Shown: positions 50,275 to 58,554 of the stretch, piece after piece
How positions within the stretch are numbered: position 1 is the first letter of the stretch
Layout of the letters: every line of letters begins with the position of its first letter
From: Mesorhizobium sp. CAU 1732
GTDB lineage: Bacteria > Pseudomonadota > Alphaproteobacteria > Rhizobiales > Rhizobiaceae
Assembly: GCF_039888675.1 (NCBI RefSeq)
Contig: NZ_JBDQQR010000001.1
Location: 2,666,001 to 2,730,000, forward strand
Reading direction: 5' to 3'
DNA length: 64,000 nt
Program-made: the position numbers and the translations under genes
Notes under the pieces: model-generated
Told to the model about the DNA's origin: nothing
What the model saw: only the letters and a program-made list of their open reading frames with translations
Database searches by the model: none

Positions 50275-50973
50275 CTACACGCTCAGATGTGCGTCGAGCG
50301 TTTCCGGGGAGGCGAGGAGGGCGGCGGAGGTGTCGCGGTATGTCACGCCGCCGCGCTCCAGAACGATCACGTCGTCGGTGAGCGGAAGCACCTTGCGCGC
50401 CTTCTGCTCGACGATGATCGCCGACATGCCCTCGTCGGTGACGATGCGGCGAAGTGCGGCCAGCAATTCGTCCACGATGATGGGCGCCAGCCCTTCCAGC
50501 GGCTCGTCGAGAAGCAGGAGCTTGCCGTTGAGCATCAGCGCGCGGCCGACGGCCAGCATCTGCTGCTCGCCGCCCGAAAGCTGGTTTCCGAGATTTTTCC
50601 GGCGCTCCTTCAGGCGCGGAAACATGGCGTAGACGCGCTCCAGGTCCCATAGTCCCTTGCGGGCGCTGGCGCTCAAATTCTCGTCCACGGTGAGCGAACG
50701 GAAGATGTTGCGCTCCTGCGGCACCCAGCCGATGCCGAGCGGCGCGCGCCGTTCGGCGCGCAGACGGGTGATGTCGCGCCCGCCGAGATGGATCGAGCCG
50801 GAATGGTGCGTCGTCACGCCGACGATCGTGTCGAGCAGCGTCGTCTTGCCCGCGCCGTTGCGGCCGAGAAGCGCCAGCGACCGGCCTTCCTCGAGCGTCA
50901 GGTCGACCTTTGACAGGACGCGGGCGTCGCCATAGCCGGACACCAGCTTCTCGATGCGAAGAAGCTCCGCCAT
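50275..50973 (-). CDS. livF: Branched-chain-type ABC transporter ATP-binding protein LivF
   Basis: The 232-residue ATPase has Walker A GRNGAGKTT, the LSGGEQQMLAVGRAL signature (as QLSGGEQQMLAVGRAL), Walker B LLLLDEPLEGLAP and the EQKARKVL H-region seen in LivF. With LivG it powers a Liv-type importer. Its start overlaps the livG stop by one base (TAATG). In a GntR-controlled operon with a demethylase island, the importer probably carries an aromatic acid rather than an amino acid. Confidence 0.9.
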   Translation of the reverse strand: MAELLRIEKLVSGYGDARVLSKVDLTLEEGRSLALLGRNGAGKTTLLDTIVGVTTHHSGSIHLGGRDITRLRAERRAPLGIGWVPQERNIFRSLTVDENLSASARKGLWDLERVYAMFPRLKERRKNLGNQLSGGEQQMLAVGRALMLNGKLLLLDEPLEGLAPIIVDELLAALRRIVTDEGMSAIIVEQKARKVLPLTDDVIVLERGGVTYRDTSAALLASPETLDAHLSV

Positions 50974-51719
50974 TACGCATCCTCCCCGAGATAGATCGCC
51001 TTGACCTGGCGGTCGCCGGAAATCTCGGCCACCGTTCCCTCAGCGAAGATCGCGCCCGCGGCGAGCACCGAGATGCGGTCTGCAAACGAGAAGACGAGGT
51101 CCATGTCGTGCTCGATGAGAACCACCGTGACGTCAGCGGGCAGCTCGCGCACGATCGACAGCACCTCATGGCGCTCTTCCTCCGGCACGCCGGCCGCCGG
51201 TTCGTCCAGCAGGAGCACCTTGGGACGGGTGGCGATCGCCAATGCGATTTCGAGCAGGCGCTGCTTGCCATAGGGCAGGAGCGTCGTGGCCGAACTCATG
51301 ACGTCGGCCAAGCGGAAGCGCTCCAGAAGAGCGGCGGCCTGATCGATCACCTCGCTTTCGACCGCCAGAGGCCGCCAGCCGTAGCGGCCGTGGCCTTCGC
51401 GCTCGCTGATGGCCAGCATGACGGAGTCCAGCGGCGTGAGGTCGCCGAAGAGCTGGTTGATCTGGAAGGTTCGCGACAGGCCCTTGCGGACGCGCTGATG
51501 CGCCGACACGGCGCTGATGTCGTCCCCACCGAGCAGGATCTGGCCGCTATTGGGCGTCAGCACGCCGGTCAAAAGATTGATCAGCGTCGTCTTGCCGGCT
51601 CCGTTCGGTCCGATCAGCGCGTGCCGTGCGCCCGGACGGATTTGCAGGGAGACGTCGTTGGTGGCGACGAAGCTGCCGAAGGACTTCGACAGGTTGCGGG
51701 TTTCAAGCGCGGGGGTCAT
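50973..51719 (-). CDS. livG: Branched-chain-type ABC transporter ATP-binding protein LivG
   Basis: The 248-residue ATPase has Walker A GPNGAGKTTL, Walker B VLLLDEPAAGVPEEE and the IEHDMDLVF H-loop. The signature reads LPYGKQRLLEIALAIA, the usual LivG variant with tyrosine in place of the second serine. The ATG at 51719 follows an AAGGAGG site and overlaps the livM stop by four bases. It pairs with the LivF encoded next. Confidence 0.9.
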   Translation of the reverse strand: MTPALETRNLSKSFGSFVATNDVSLQIRPGARHALIGPNGAGKTTLINLLTGVLTPNSGQILLGGDDISAVSAHQRVRKGLSRTFQINQLFGDLTPLDSVMLAISEREGHGRYGWRPLAVESEVIDQAAALLERFRLADVMSSATTLLPYGKQRLLEIALAIATRPKVLLLDEPAAGVPEEERHEVLSIVRELPADVTVVLIEHDMDLVFSFADRISVLAAGAIFAEGTVAEISGDRQVKAIYLGEDA

Positions 51720-52759
51720 TTGGCCTCCTTCGACGCAGCCAGCGCCGCCGCGCGCGCCTTGGCCTCGCGATAGCCTGCCGAGCCGGGGATCAGCGTTTGC
51801 CAGCGGGTGACGCGTTCGCGTCCGACCATCACGATGATGATCAGGATCAGGCCGATCCAGAACATCCAGTATTGCGGCGTGATGACGGAGAGCATGTCGC
51901 GCAGGATCGTGAAGACGACCGCGCCGAAGATGCCGCCATAGAGATAGCCGACACCGCCGATGACGAGCACCAGAAGCACGTCTGCCGAGCGGTGGAAGGC
52001 GAGCACGTCCGGCGAGACGAAGCTCGTCGTCTGCGTGAGCAGCGCGCCTGCCATGCCGGCGAACACAGCGGCGATGGAATAGATGACGACGATGCGGCGC
52101 CTGGGCGAGATGCCGAGCATCGCCGCGCGCGTCGGGTTGCGCTTGATCGCCTTCAGCGACAGGCCGTAGGGCGAGTGGACGATGCGCCGCGAGACGTAGA
52201 CAACCGCCATCAGCACGACCAGCGAATAGATGTAGCCTGTGCGGCCCCACAGGTCGAATTCGAACAGGCCCAGGATCGGTCCCGGCATCACGCCGCTCAG
52301 GCCGTCCGCTCCGCCCGTCAGCCAGCCCGTCTGGTTGGCGAGCTCGGCCAGCAGCATGGCCACGCCGAAGGTCGTCATCAGGCGCGTCAGATCCGATCCG
52401 CGCAGGACGAGGAAGCTGGTGGCAAAGCCGAACACGCCGCTGACCGCGCCCGCGACCAGGAGGCCCGTCACCGGCTCGGCGATGTAGTGCTTGGCGAACA
52501 GGCCGGCCGTGTATGCACCCAGCCCGAAGAAGGCCGTGTGCCCGAGCGACACGATCCCGGCGTAACCGAGGATCAGGTCGAGCGAGACGGCGAACAGCGC
52601 CAGGATCGCGATCTCGGTCAGGATCAGCATATGCGACGGCATGACGAAGATCATCGCGACCGCGACGACCCAGAGCGCGATCTCCCAATACTGCCAGCGG
52701 CCGGCGCGGCGCAGCAGATAGGCGGCCTGTTCGGCGGGGCTGCGGTTGTCTTCGCTCAT
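51716..52759 (-). CDS. livM: Branched-chain-type ABC transporter permease LivM
   Basis: This 347-residue membrane protein has about ten helices and the family pattern of LDLILGYAGIVSLGHTAFFGLGAYTAGLF and a C-terminal SADVLLVLVIGGVGYLYGGIFGAVVF loop. It lies between livH and livG with four-base overlaps at both ends, so the operon is tightly coupled. It forms the channel with LivH. Confidence 0.92.
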   Translation of the reverse strand: MSEDNRSPAEQAAYLLRRAGRWQYWEIALWVVAVAMIFVMPSHMLILTEIAILALFAVSLDLILGYAGIVSLGHTAFFGLGAYTAGLFAKHYIAEPVTGLLVAGAVSGVFGFATSFLVLRGSDLTRLMTTFGVAMLLAELANQTGWLTGGADGLSGVMPGPILGLFEFDLWGRTGYIYSLVVLMAVVYVSRRIVHSPYGLSLKAIKRNPTRAAMLGISPRRRIVVIYSIAAVFAGMAGALLTQTTSFVSPDVLAFHRSADVLLVLVIGGVGYLYGGIFGAVVFTILRDMLSVITPQYWMFWIGLILIIIVMVGRERVTRWQTLIPGSAGYREAKARAAALAASKEAK

Positions 52760-53622
52760 CGTCCGCCCTCCCGCGAGAACAGCCCGTGCGGGCGCAGGAT
52801 CAGCACCAGGATCATGAGGGCATAGATGATGAAGGCTCCAAGCTGCGGCACGTAGTATTTGCCTGCGACGTCGGCGATGCCGAGCAGAAGTGCGGCGATG
52901 AACGGCCCGGTGATCGACGACGTGCCGCCGACGGTGACGACAATCATGAAGTAGATCAGGAATTTGAGCGGGAAGTTCGGGTCGAGGCCCAGGAGGTCCG
53001 CGCCGAGCGCACCGCCCAGCCCGCCAAGGCCGGACCCCAGCGCGAAGGTGACGACGAAGATGGTCGAGACGTTGATGCCGAGCCCGCGCGCCACGCGGCC
53101 GTCATCGACAGCTGCGCGAAGCTGGCTGCCGAAGCGCGTGCGCGTCAGGGCCAGTTGCAGCGCGATCGCCAGAACGGCGCAGATCATGATGATGAACAGG
53201 CGGTAACGGCCGATGCCGACGCCGAAGAAATCGAAGCGGCCGCGCAATTCCGGCGGCAGGTTGATGAGCTGCTGCTGGCCGCCCATGAAATAGTCGATGG
53301 CCGCGATCGACATGAAGACGAGACCGATCGAGAACAGCACCTGGTCGAGATGCGACGCGCGGTAGAGATGGCGGTAGAGCGTCCGTTCCAGCACCGCGCC
53401 GATGAGCGCCGTAGCCAGGAAGGCGGCCGGCAGGCACCAGTAGAAGGAGATGCCGTAGCGGTTCATCATCACCACGGTGATGTAGCCGCCGGCCATCGCG
53501 AAGGCGCCATGCGCCAGGTTCACGAAGTTCATCAGGCCGAGCGTGATCGACAGCCCGCAGGCAAGGACGAACAGCAGCATGCCGTAGGCGATGCCGTCGA
53601 ACAGAATTGTCAGCATGGACAC
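52756..53622 (-). CDS. livH: Branched-chain-type ABC transporter permease LivH
   Basis: The 288-residue permease shows the pattern ITLGLMNFVNLAHGAFAMAGGY, an LDQVLFSIGLVFMSIAAIDY helix and the VTVGGTSSITGPFIAALLLGIADV loop. A GTG at 53622 or the ATG at 53616 may be the start. It follows the receptor gene after a 47-base gap that contains a ten-base-pair stem-loop. Confidence 0.9.
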   Translation of the reverse strand: MSMLTILFDGIAYGMLLFVLACGLSITLGLMNFVNLAHGAFAMAGGYITVVMMNRYGISFYWCLPAAFLATALIGAVLERTLYRHLYRASHLDQVLFSIGLVFMSIAAIDYFMGGQQQLINLPPELRGRFDFFGVGIGRYRLFIIMICAVLAIALQLALTRTRFGSQLRAAVDDGRVARGLGINVSTIFVVTFALGSGLGGLGGALGADLLGLDPNFPLKFLIYFMIVVTVGGTSSITGPFIAALLLGIADVAGKYYVPQLGAFIIYALMILVLILRPHGLFSREGGR

Positions 53623-53631
53623 TCACTTCAT

Positions 53632-53655
53632 GCCCGGCGGGTGGTCCCGCCGGGC
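53632..53655 (-). other. Intercistronic stem-loop between livK and livH
   Basis: GCCCGGCGGG (53632-53641) pairs perfectly with CCCGCCGGGC (53646-53655) around a TGGT loop in the gap between the receptor and livH genes, with no T-run after it. Confidence 0.65.
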
Positions 53656-53669
53656 GATTGACGAAGAGC

Positions 53670-54848
53670 TCAGTTCGACGCGGCGAACGGATCGTGGATC
53701 TTCTCGTATTTGGTGAACTCGACATTGTAGAGCTCGCCGTCGACTTCCTTGACCTCGCGGATGTAGATGTCCTGCACGATGTCGCGGGTCTGCGCATCGA
53801 TCGAGATCGGGCCGCGCGGGCTGGTCCACTCCATGCCCTTCATGGCTTCGACGAGTGCGGTGCCGTCGGTTTCGCCGCTGGTCTTTTCCAGCGCCGCGTA
53901 GGCAAGGTGCATCGCGTCGTAGCCGCCGACCGACATGAAGTTCGGGCGCATGTTGTTGTTCGACTTGCGCACCTCTTCCACATAGGCCTTGTTCTCGGGG
54001 CTGTCGTGGTTGGCCGAATAGAAGTGGCCGGTGATCACGCCCACCGACGGCTCGCCGATCTGGTTGAGCAGGTCGTCATCGGTCACGTCGCCGGTGGCGA
54101 TCAGCTTGATGCCGGCGTCCGCAAGGCCGCGGTCGGCGAACTGCTTCATGAACAGGGAGCCCACGCCCGACGGCACGAACACGAAGATCGCATCCGGCTT
54201 GGCGTCGAGGACGCGCTGCAGGAAGGGCGCGAAGTCCGGGTTCTGAAGCGGCACGCGCACGGCCTCGACGATCTCGCCGCCTTCCTCGAGGAATTGGTCG
54301 GTGAAACCCTTCTCGATGTCATGGCCCGGGCCGTAGTCGGTCACCAGCGTCACGACGCGCTTCAGGTCGTTCTCGACCGCCCAGGTCGCGACGGGAACCG
54401 CCGACTGCGGGCCGGCCATCGAGGTGCGGACGAAATATTCCGACTGGGCCATGATGGCCGATGTCGTCGCCGAGGTGATGATGGCGGGAACCTTGGCTTG
54501 GTTGAGGACCGGGGCGACCGACATCGCAAGCGGCGTCAGGCCGAAGCCCATCAGCATCGACACGCCGTCGTTGACGACGAGTTCCTGCGCGATGCGGCGG
54601 GTCTGGTCGGCGGTGCCGGCGTCGTCGCGCAGCACGACTTCGATCGTCTTGCCGGCGACTTCGTTGCCATTGAGCGCCATGTATGCACGCACGCCCGCCT
54701 CGACCTGACGGCCGGTGGATGCGAAGGGGCCGGTCATGGGCAGAATGAGCCCGACCTTGACCACGTCCTGAGCCTGGGCGATGCCCGGCAATCCGGTCAT
54801 AGCCGCCAGTGCGACAGTTGCCGCGACGAACACTCTTCTCGTAATCAT
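53670..54848 (-). CDS. livK: Branched-chain-type ABC transporter substrate-binding protein (LivK-like)
   Basis: The 392-residue periplasmic receptor starts with a signal peptide (RRVFVAATVALAAMTGLPG, ending near AQAQ) and has the Peripla_BP_6 pattern VVKVGLILPMTGPFASTGRQ, VIITSATTSAIMAQSEYFVRT near the ligand loop, and VVTLVTDYGPGHDIEKGFTD. Members of this type bind amino acids, amides or aromatic acids. It leads the livKHMGF operon. A perfect 14-base GntR palindrome lies 116-129 bases before the start and a weaker ATGTATAC overlaps the ribosome site, so it is probably induced together with the demethylation genes. Confidence 0.9.
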   Translation of the reverse strand: MITRRVFVAATVALAAMTGLPGIAQAQDVVKVGLILPMTGPFASTGRQVEAGVRAYMALNGNEVAGKTIEVVLRDDAGTADQTRRIAQELVVNDGVSMLMGFGLTPLAMSVAPVLNQAKVPAIITSATTSAIMAQSEYFVRTSMAGPQSAVPVATWAVENDLKRVVTLVTDYGPGHDIEKGFTDQFLEEGGEIVEAVRVPLQNPDFAPFLQRVLDAKPDAIFVFVPSGVGSLFMKQFADRGLADAGIKLIATGDVTDDDLLNQIGEPSVGVITGHFYSANHDSPENKAYVEEVRKSNNNMRPNFMSVGGYDAMHLAYAALEKTSGETDGTALVEAMKGMEWTSPRGPISIDAQTRDIVQDIYIREVKEVDGELYNVEFTKYEKIHDPFAASN

Positions 54849-55177
54849 GTATACTCCTCCCGTTGATGGTGCCTGATCTGTTCTGCGGAGAAACGGACCG
54901 GGTTTGGCGTTTTCATCGGCATTCCGACAAAACGCTCCTCCTCCCAGAAACGCTCAACTCGCGTCATGTATACATGAATGGGTGCCGCACACAAGCTGTG
55001 CGACCACATCCAGTTGCCTCTCGATGCGCGATCGAGAGGCGGCGGTTGGTGTTCCCAGGCATCGCCGAACATATGGCGCGAGACCTTTCGGCGCGCACTG
55101 TATGTCATCCAGCTCGCGGCCGCATCAATCCCGAACGGTGTGGGATCAACAGGTCAGGAATCTGCCGGTGATATCGT
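54849..55177. promoter_or_regulatory. Non-coding region before livK with GntR-regulon operator at 54964-54977
   Basis: TCATGTATACATGA at 54964-54977 is a perfect 14-base palindrome of the regulon. The remaining 300 bases hold no convincing gene; overlapping open frames have atypical composition. This is the promoter region of livKHMGF and the downstream end of the NIPSNAP gene. Confidence 0.75.
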
Positions 55178-55741
55178 CTAAAGCGGCGAGAAGGCAAGCG
55201 GGCGTAATACGATGTGATGCGCGCCGGCGATCCGTGTGGCAGGGGCCGGATCGGCTGCACGCGGCAGGAGGGTGAAGGAGCTGGTGGAATCGCCCGACAC
55301 CGGCTCCCACTCGGCCACCGCATCGGGTCGGGTCGCACCCTTCACAAGTGCTGCGCATTGCGCGGCATAGAGCGGCGCGCCCGCGATACGGGCCGGATGA
55401 GCTTGCCGCCGCCGGTTCAACGCCGCGTCGAATGCCGGCGATGAGCGGCGCAGCGTGAGGAAGCAATTGTCCTGTTCCTCGACCAGCGCGAACGCCTTGG
55501 GTATGAAGCCTGCGGTCCATTCATGTTCCTGCGCCAGCGCGGCGCGGGCCGTCTCGCGCTCGGCCCAGTCCGCGTAGCTCCACAGATGGTGGATGGTGTT
55601 GAGGGTGCCGGTCTCGGCGAGCCAGTATCCCATGAGTGGCAGATGCCGCGTCACGAGCGGGAGCCCATGGTCGGCGAGCAGCCCCAGATAGTCGTGTCCC
55701 GCGCCCGGTTTGAGGCGATAGCTGCGCCATTCGTGAATCAT
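55178..55741 (-). CDS. NIPSNAP-family protein
   Basis: The 187-residue protein begins MIHEWRSYRLKPGAGHDYLGL and has GYWLAETGTLNTIHHLWSYADWAERETARAAL, the typical NIPSNAP half-domain pattern of a dimeric alpha/beta-barrel. Bacterial NIPSNAP proteins often accompany aromatic or steroid catabolic genes; their function is unclear. The start at 55741 has AGGGAGAGG upstream. It lies 94 bases after the AraC gene on the same strand, so the two may be co-transcribed. Confidence 0.8.
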   Translation of the reverse strand: MIHEWRSYRLKPGAGHDYLGLLADHGLPLVTRHLPLMGYWLAETGTLNTIHHLWSYADWAERETARAALAQEHEWTAGFIPKAFALVEEQDNCFLTLRRSSPAFDAALNRRRQAHPARIAGAPLYAAQCAALVKGATRPDAVAEWEPVSGDSTSSFTLLPRAADPAPATRIAGAHHIVLRPLAFSPL

Positions 55742-55835
55742 GGACCTCTCCCTTGCGTGCAACCTGCCGAACGACGGACGGTTTGGAAATGGATCGTGCG
55801 GGGCAATGATTGGACGATCCCCGTATCGCGATCGC

Positions 55836-56735
55836 TCACTGCCGGGATCGATGCAACTGCCTGCGGAAAGCGCCCGGCGACATGCCGACGCGCTGCGTGA
55901 AGAAGCGGTTGAAATAGGCCGGGTCTTCGAACCCCGTCAGATGCGCGACCTGCGCCACGCTGCTTTCGCTGTAGACGAGGTAGCGCTTGGCCTCGATCAG
56001 GATGCGTTCGTGGAGAAGGTCGGACGCGGTCTTGTCCGCCCGCGCGTTGCAGGCCGCATTCAGCCGGGCGCGCGTCACGGCCAGCGCATCGGCGTAGAAG
56101 CCGAGATTGCGCTGCTCGCGGAAATGGGTTTCCAAGAGCGCCCGGTAGCGCACCAGCAGGTCGTAGTCGCGGCTGGGGGCCGCGCTGCCGGGATCGTCGC
56201 GCGTGATGCTGAGGCGAAGGATCGTCACGAGGATGCGCATATACTGCGCAATGATCACCGTGCGGCGGCCCGGCGCGGACCAGATGAATTCGCGGTGGAG
56301 CCATGTGAAGGTGTCGTCTACGGCGGGGATGTTCAACCCCGTGCCTTCGAGGGGATAGACCGCGGGCCGCGCGGCGGCGGCCTCGAAGCGCGGCTCCCCC
56401 ACCGATGTGGAGCGCAGGCAGCCCAGCGAGGCCGTGACCACGAAACCGTCGGTGCCGGCATGAAAGTCGATCTGGTGGACGATGCCGGCCGGGATGACCA
56501 TCACGGCGGGCGGATGAATATCGAGCGTCTGGTCTTCCATCCGGATGGTCCCGCCGCCGTCGCGGATGAACAGCACCTGCATGTGATCCGGGTGCGAATG
56601 CGGACGAATTCTCCAATCGTGCGGGCCGCTGCGTTCGCGGATCGCCTCGATATGAAGGAAGTCGAGTTCGACGTCCGCGCTTTGATCTCCGTAGAGAAAA
56701 TAGTGAGGAATGCGCCCTTCCGCCGCTGCTGCCAT
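55836..56735 (-). CDS. AraC-family transcriptional regulator (PobR/HpaA-like)
   Basis: The 299-residue activator has an N-terminal cupin-like effector domain (IRPHSHPDHMQVLFIRDGGGTIRMED, then PAVMVIPAGIVHQIDF) and a C-terminal double helix-turn-helix with NLGFYADALAVTRARLNAACNARA and VAQVAHLTGFEDPAYFNRFFTQRVGMSPGAFRRQ, the usual AraC tail, noted here by its GFEDPAYFNRFF motif. Regulators of this type, such as PobR and HpaA, activate aromatic catabolic genes in response to the substrate. It is divergent from the flavin dehydrogenase cluster and probably controls it. The start at 56735 follows AAGGAGGG. Confidence 0.88.
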   Translation of the reverse strand: MAAAAEGRIPHYFLYGDQSADVELDFLHIEAIRERSGPHDWRIRPHSHPDHMQVLFIRDGGGTIRMEDQTLDIHPPAVMVIPAGIVHQIDFHAGTDGFVVTASLGCLRSTSVGEPRFEAAAARPAVYPLEGTGLNIPAVDDTFTWLHREFIWSAPGRRTVIIAQYMRILVTILRLSITRDDPGSAAPSRDYDLLVRYRALLETHFREQRNLGFYADALAVTRARLNAACNARADKTASDLLHERILIEAKRYLVYSESSVAQVAHLTGFEDPAYFNRFFTQRVGMSPGAFRRQLHRSRQ

Positions 56736-56862
56736 GCTCGACCCTCCTTCTCCTCCGACCCGGCCCATTGCGAATTGTGCAAGAATTGCGCGAGAGCGTC
56801 CATTGGTTCTCTCACCCTGCGCCGTTAGCACCGGACCATGTGCCGTGTCAGGGAGGAACCGC
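56736..56862. promoter_or_regulatory. Divergent promoter region between the AraC gene and the flavin dehydrogenase operon
   Basis: The 127-base gap contains GCGAATTGTGC followed directly by AAGAATTGCGC (within 56770-56791), a tandem pair spaced about one helical turn, as AraC-type half-sites often are. No promoter hexamers were clear. Confidence 0.4.
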
Positions 56863-58554
56863 ATGGACGAACGCCAATGTGACGTCGTGGTGATCGGCTC
56901 GGGAGCGGGCGGGCTGGCGACCGCCATCACGGCGCGGAAGCACGGCCTGTCGGTCACCGTCATCGAGAAAGAGCCGGTCTATGGCGGCACCACCGCCTTT
57001 TCCGGCGGCGTGCTCTGGGTGCCCGGCAACCGCCACGGCAAGGCCAACAACCCATCGGACGATCGCGCGGCAGTCCGCATTTATCTTCAGGCCGAGACGG
57101 GGAACTGGTTCCAGCCGGCAGCGGTGGACGCCTATCTCGATTCCGGGCCGGCCATGCTGGACTGGTTCGAGCGCGAGACGGAGGTGAAATTCGTGCCGAC
57201 GCTCTACCCGGACTACCACCCGGATCGTGAGGGCGGGGTGGATGTCGGCCGTTCGGTCCTGGCCGCGCCGTACGACACGAGCGCGCTGGGCAACGATCTG
57301 AAGCGGCTGCGCCCGCCTTTGTCGTCGATCACCTTCATGGGCATGATGTTCAATTCGTCGAATGCCGACATCAAGCACTTCTTCAACGCCACCAAATCCG
57401 CCACGTCGTTTCTGTACGTGCTCAAGCGGCTGGTCGCGCATGCCGGGGAGGTGGTCCGGCACGGTCGCGGCGTTCAGGTGACCAGCGGCAACGCGCTGGT
57501 GGGGCGCCTCGCGAAGAGCTGTTTCGACCTCGGTATCGAGATCCGCACGGACACGCCGGCCTCGCGCTTGATCAGCGACGGCGGCAGCATTGTCGGCGTG
57601 GAAACCGGCGGGGCGACGCCGGAGCGGATCATGGCCGCGAAGGGCGTCGTGCTGGCTTGTGGCGGTTACGCCCAGGACCTTGCGCGGCGCGCGGAGATCT
57701 ATGCGCATCTGAGGGCAGGGGGCGAGCATCACTCGCCCGTGCCGGAGAGCAATACGGGCGACGGGATTCGCCTCGGCGTCGATGCGGGCGGTGCCTTCGA
57801 CGCCGAATATCCGCAGCCTGCGGCGTGGATGCCGGTCAGCCGCGTGCCGGGCAAGGGCGTGTTTCCGCATCTTCTCGATCGCTACAAGCCCGGCATGATC
57901 GCGGTCCTGCCCAACGGAAGCCGCTTCACCAACGAGAGCGACAGCTATCACGACGTCGGAGCCGCGATGGTTGCCGCCGGCACGGACGAGGCCTGGCTGA
58001 TCTGCGATCGCAAGGCGATCCGCAAATACGGACTTGGCCATGCCAAGCCTTCGCCGATGCCCGTATGGCTGTGGACCCGAACCGGCTATCTGAAGACCGG
58101 CCGCACGCTTGCCGAACTCGCCCGGGCCTGCGGTATCGACGCAAAGGCGCTGGAGGCCACCGTCGCGGAGTATAATGAGGGCGCGCGCCATGGCCATGAC
58201 GAGCAGTTCCACCGTGGCGAGACGTCGTTCAATCGCTATCTCGCCGATCCCGAGCACCGGCCGAATCCCACTGTTGCGCCGGTCGAGACGGGGCCATTCT
58301 ACGCGGTCCGGCTGGAAATGGGTGATCTCGGCACGTTCGACGGGCTGAAGACGACCGTGCCGGGCGAAGTCCTCGATCGAAAAGGCGCGGTCATCCCCGG
58401 CCTGTTCGCCGTCGGCAACGACCGCGCCTCGATCATGGGCGGCAACTATCCCGGCGCCGGCATCACGCTTGGCCCGGCCATGACCTTCGGCTGGATCACC
58501 GGCCGCTATCTCGCCGGGATCGCGCCCGGTACCGATGAGGAGCACGCCGCATGA
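56863..58554 (+). CDS. FAD-dependent oxidoreductase, 3-ketosteroid dehydrogenase/fumarate reductase flavoprotein family
   Basis: The 563-residue flavoprotein has the FAD motif VVVIGSGAGGLATAITARKHG, YGGTTAFSGGVLWVPGN, a VVLACGGYAQDLARR segment and the C-terminal FAVGNDRASIMGGNYPGAGITLGPAMTFGWITGRYLA, which includes the second FAD loop. It matches the family that introduces a double bond beside a carbonyl, such as 3-oxosteroid 1-dehydrogenase, and related cyclohexanone-type dehydrogenases. The start at 56863 has GGGAGG upstream. It is coupled to two SDR genes by overlaps, so it may oxidise a cyclic ketone or alcohol toward an aromatic ring. Confidence 0.88.
   Translation: MDERQCDVVVIGSGAGGLATAITARKHGLSVTVIEKEPVYGGTTAFSGGVLWVPGNRHGKANNPSDDRAAVRIYLQAETGNWFQPAAVDAYLDSGPAMLDWFERETEVKFVPTLYPDYHPDREGGVDVGRSVLAAPYDTSALGNDLKRLRPPLSSITFMGMMFNSSNADIKHFFNATKSATSFLYVLKRLVAHAGEVVRHGRGVQVTSGNALVGRLAKSCFDLGIEIRTDTPASRLISDGGSIVGVETGGATPERIMAAKGVVLACGGYAQDLARRAEIYAHLRAGGEHHSPVPESNTGDGIRLGVDAGGAFDAEYPQPAAWMPVSRVPGKGVFPHLLDRYKPGMIAVLPNGSRFTNESDSYHDVGAAMVAAGTDEAWLICDRKAIRKYGLGHAKPSPMPVWLWTRTGYLKTGRTLAELARACGIDAKALEATVAEYNEGARHGHDEQFHRGETSFNRYLADPEHRPNPTVAPVETGPFYAVRLEMGDLGTFDGLKTTVPGEVLDRKGAVIPGLFAVGNDRASIMGGNYPGAGITLGPAMTFGWITGRYLAGIAPGTDEEHAA

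Noticed and set aside
56848..58545. A 565-codon minus-strand open frame
   Set aside because: It is the antisense of the flavin dehydrogenase gene and has low-complexity charged composition.
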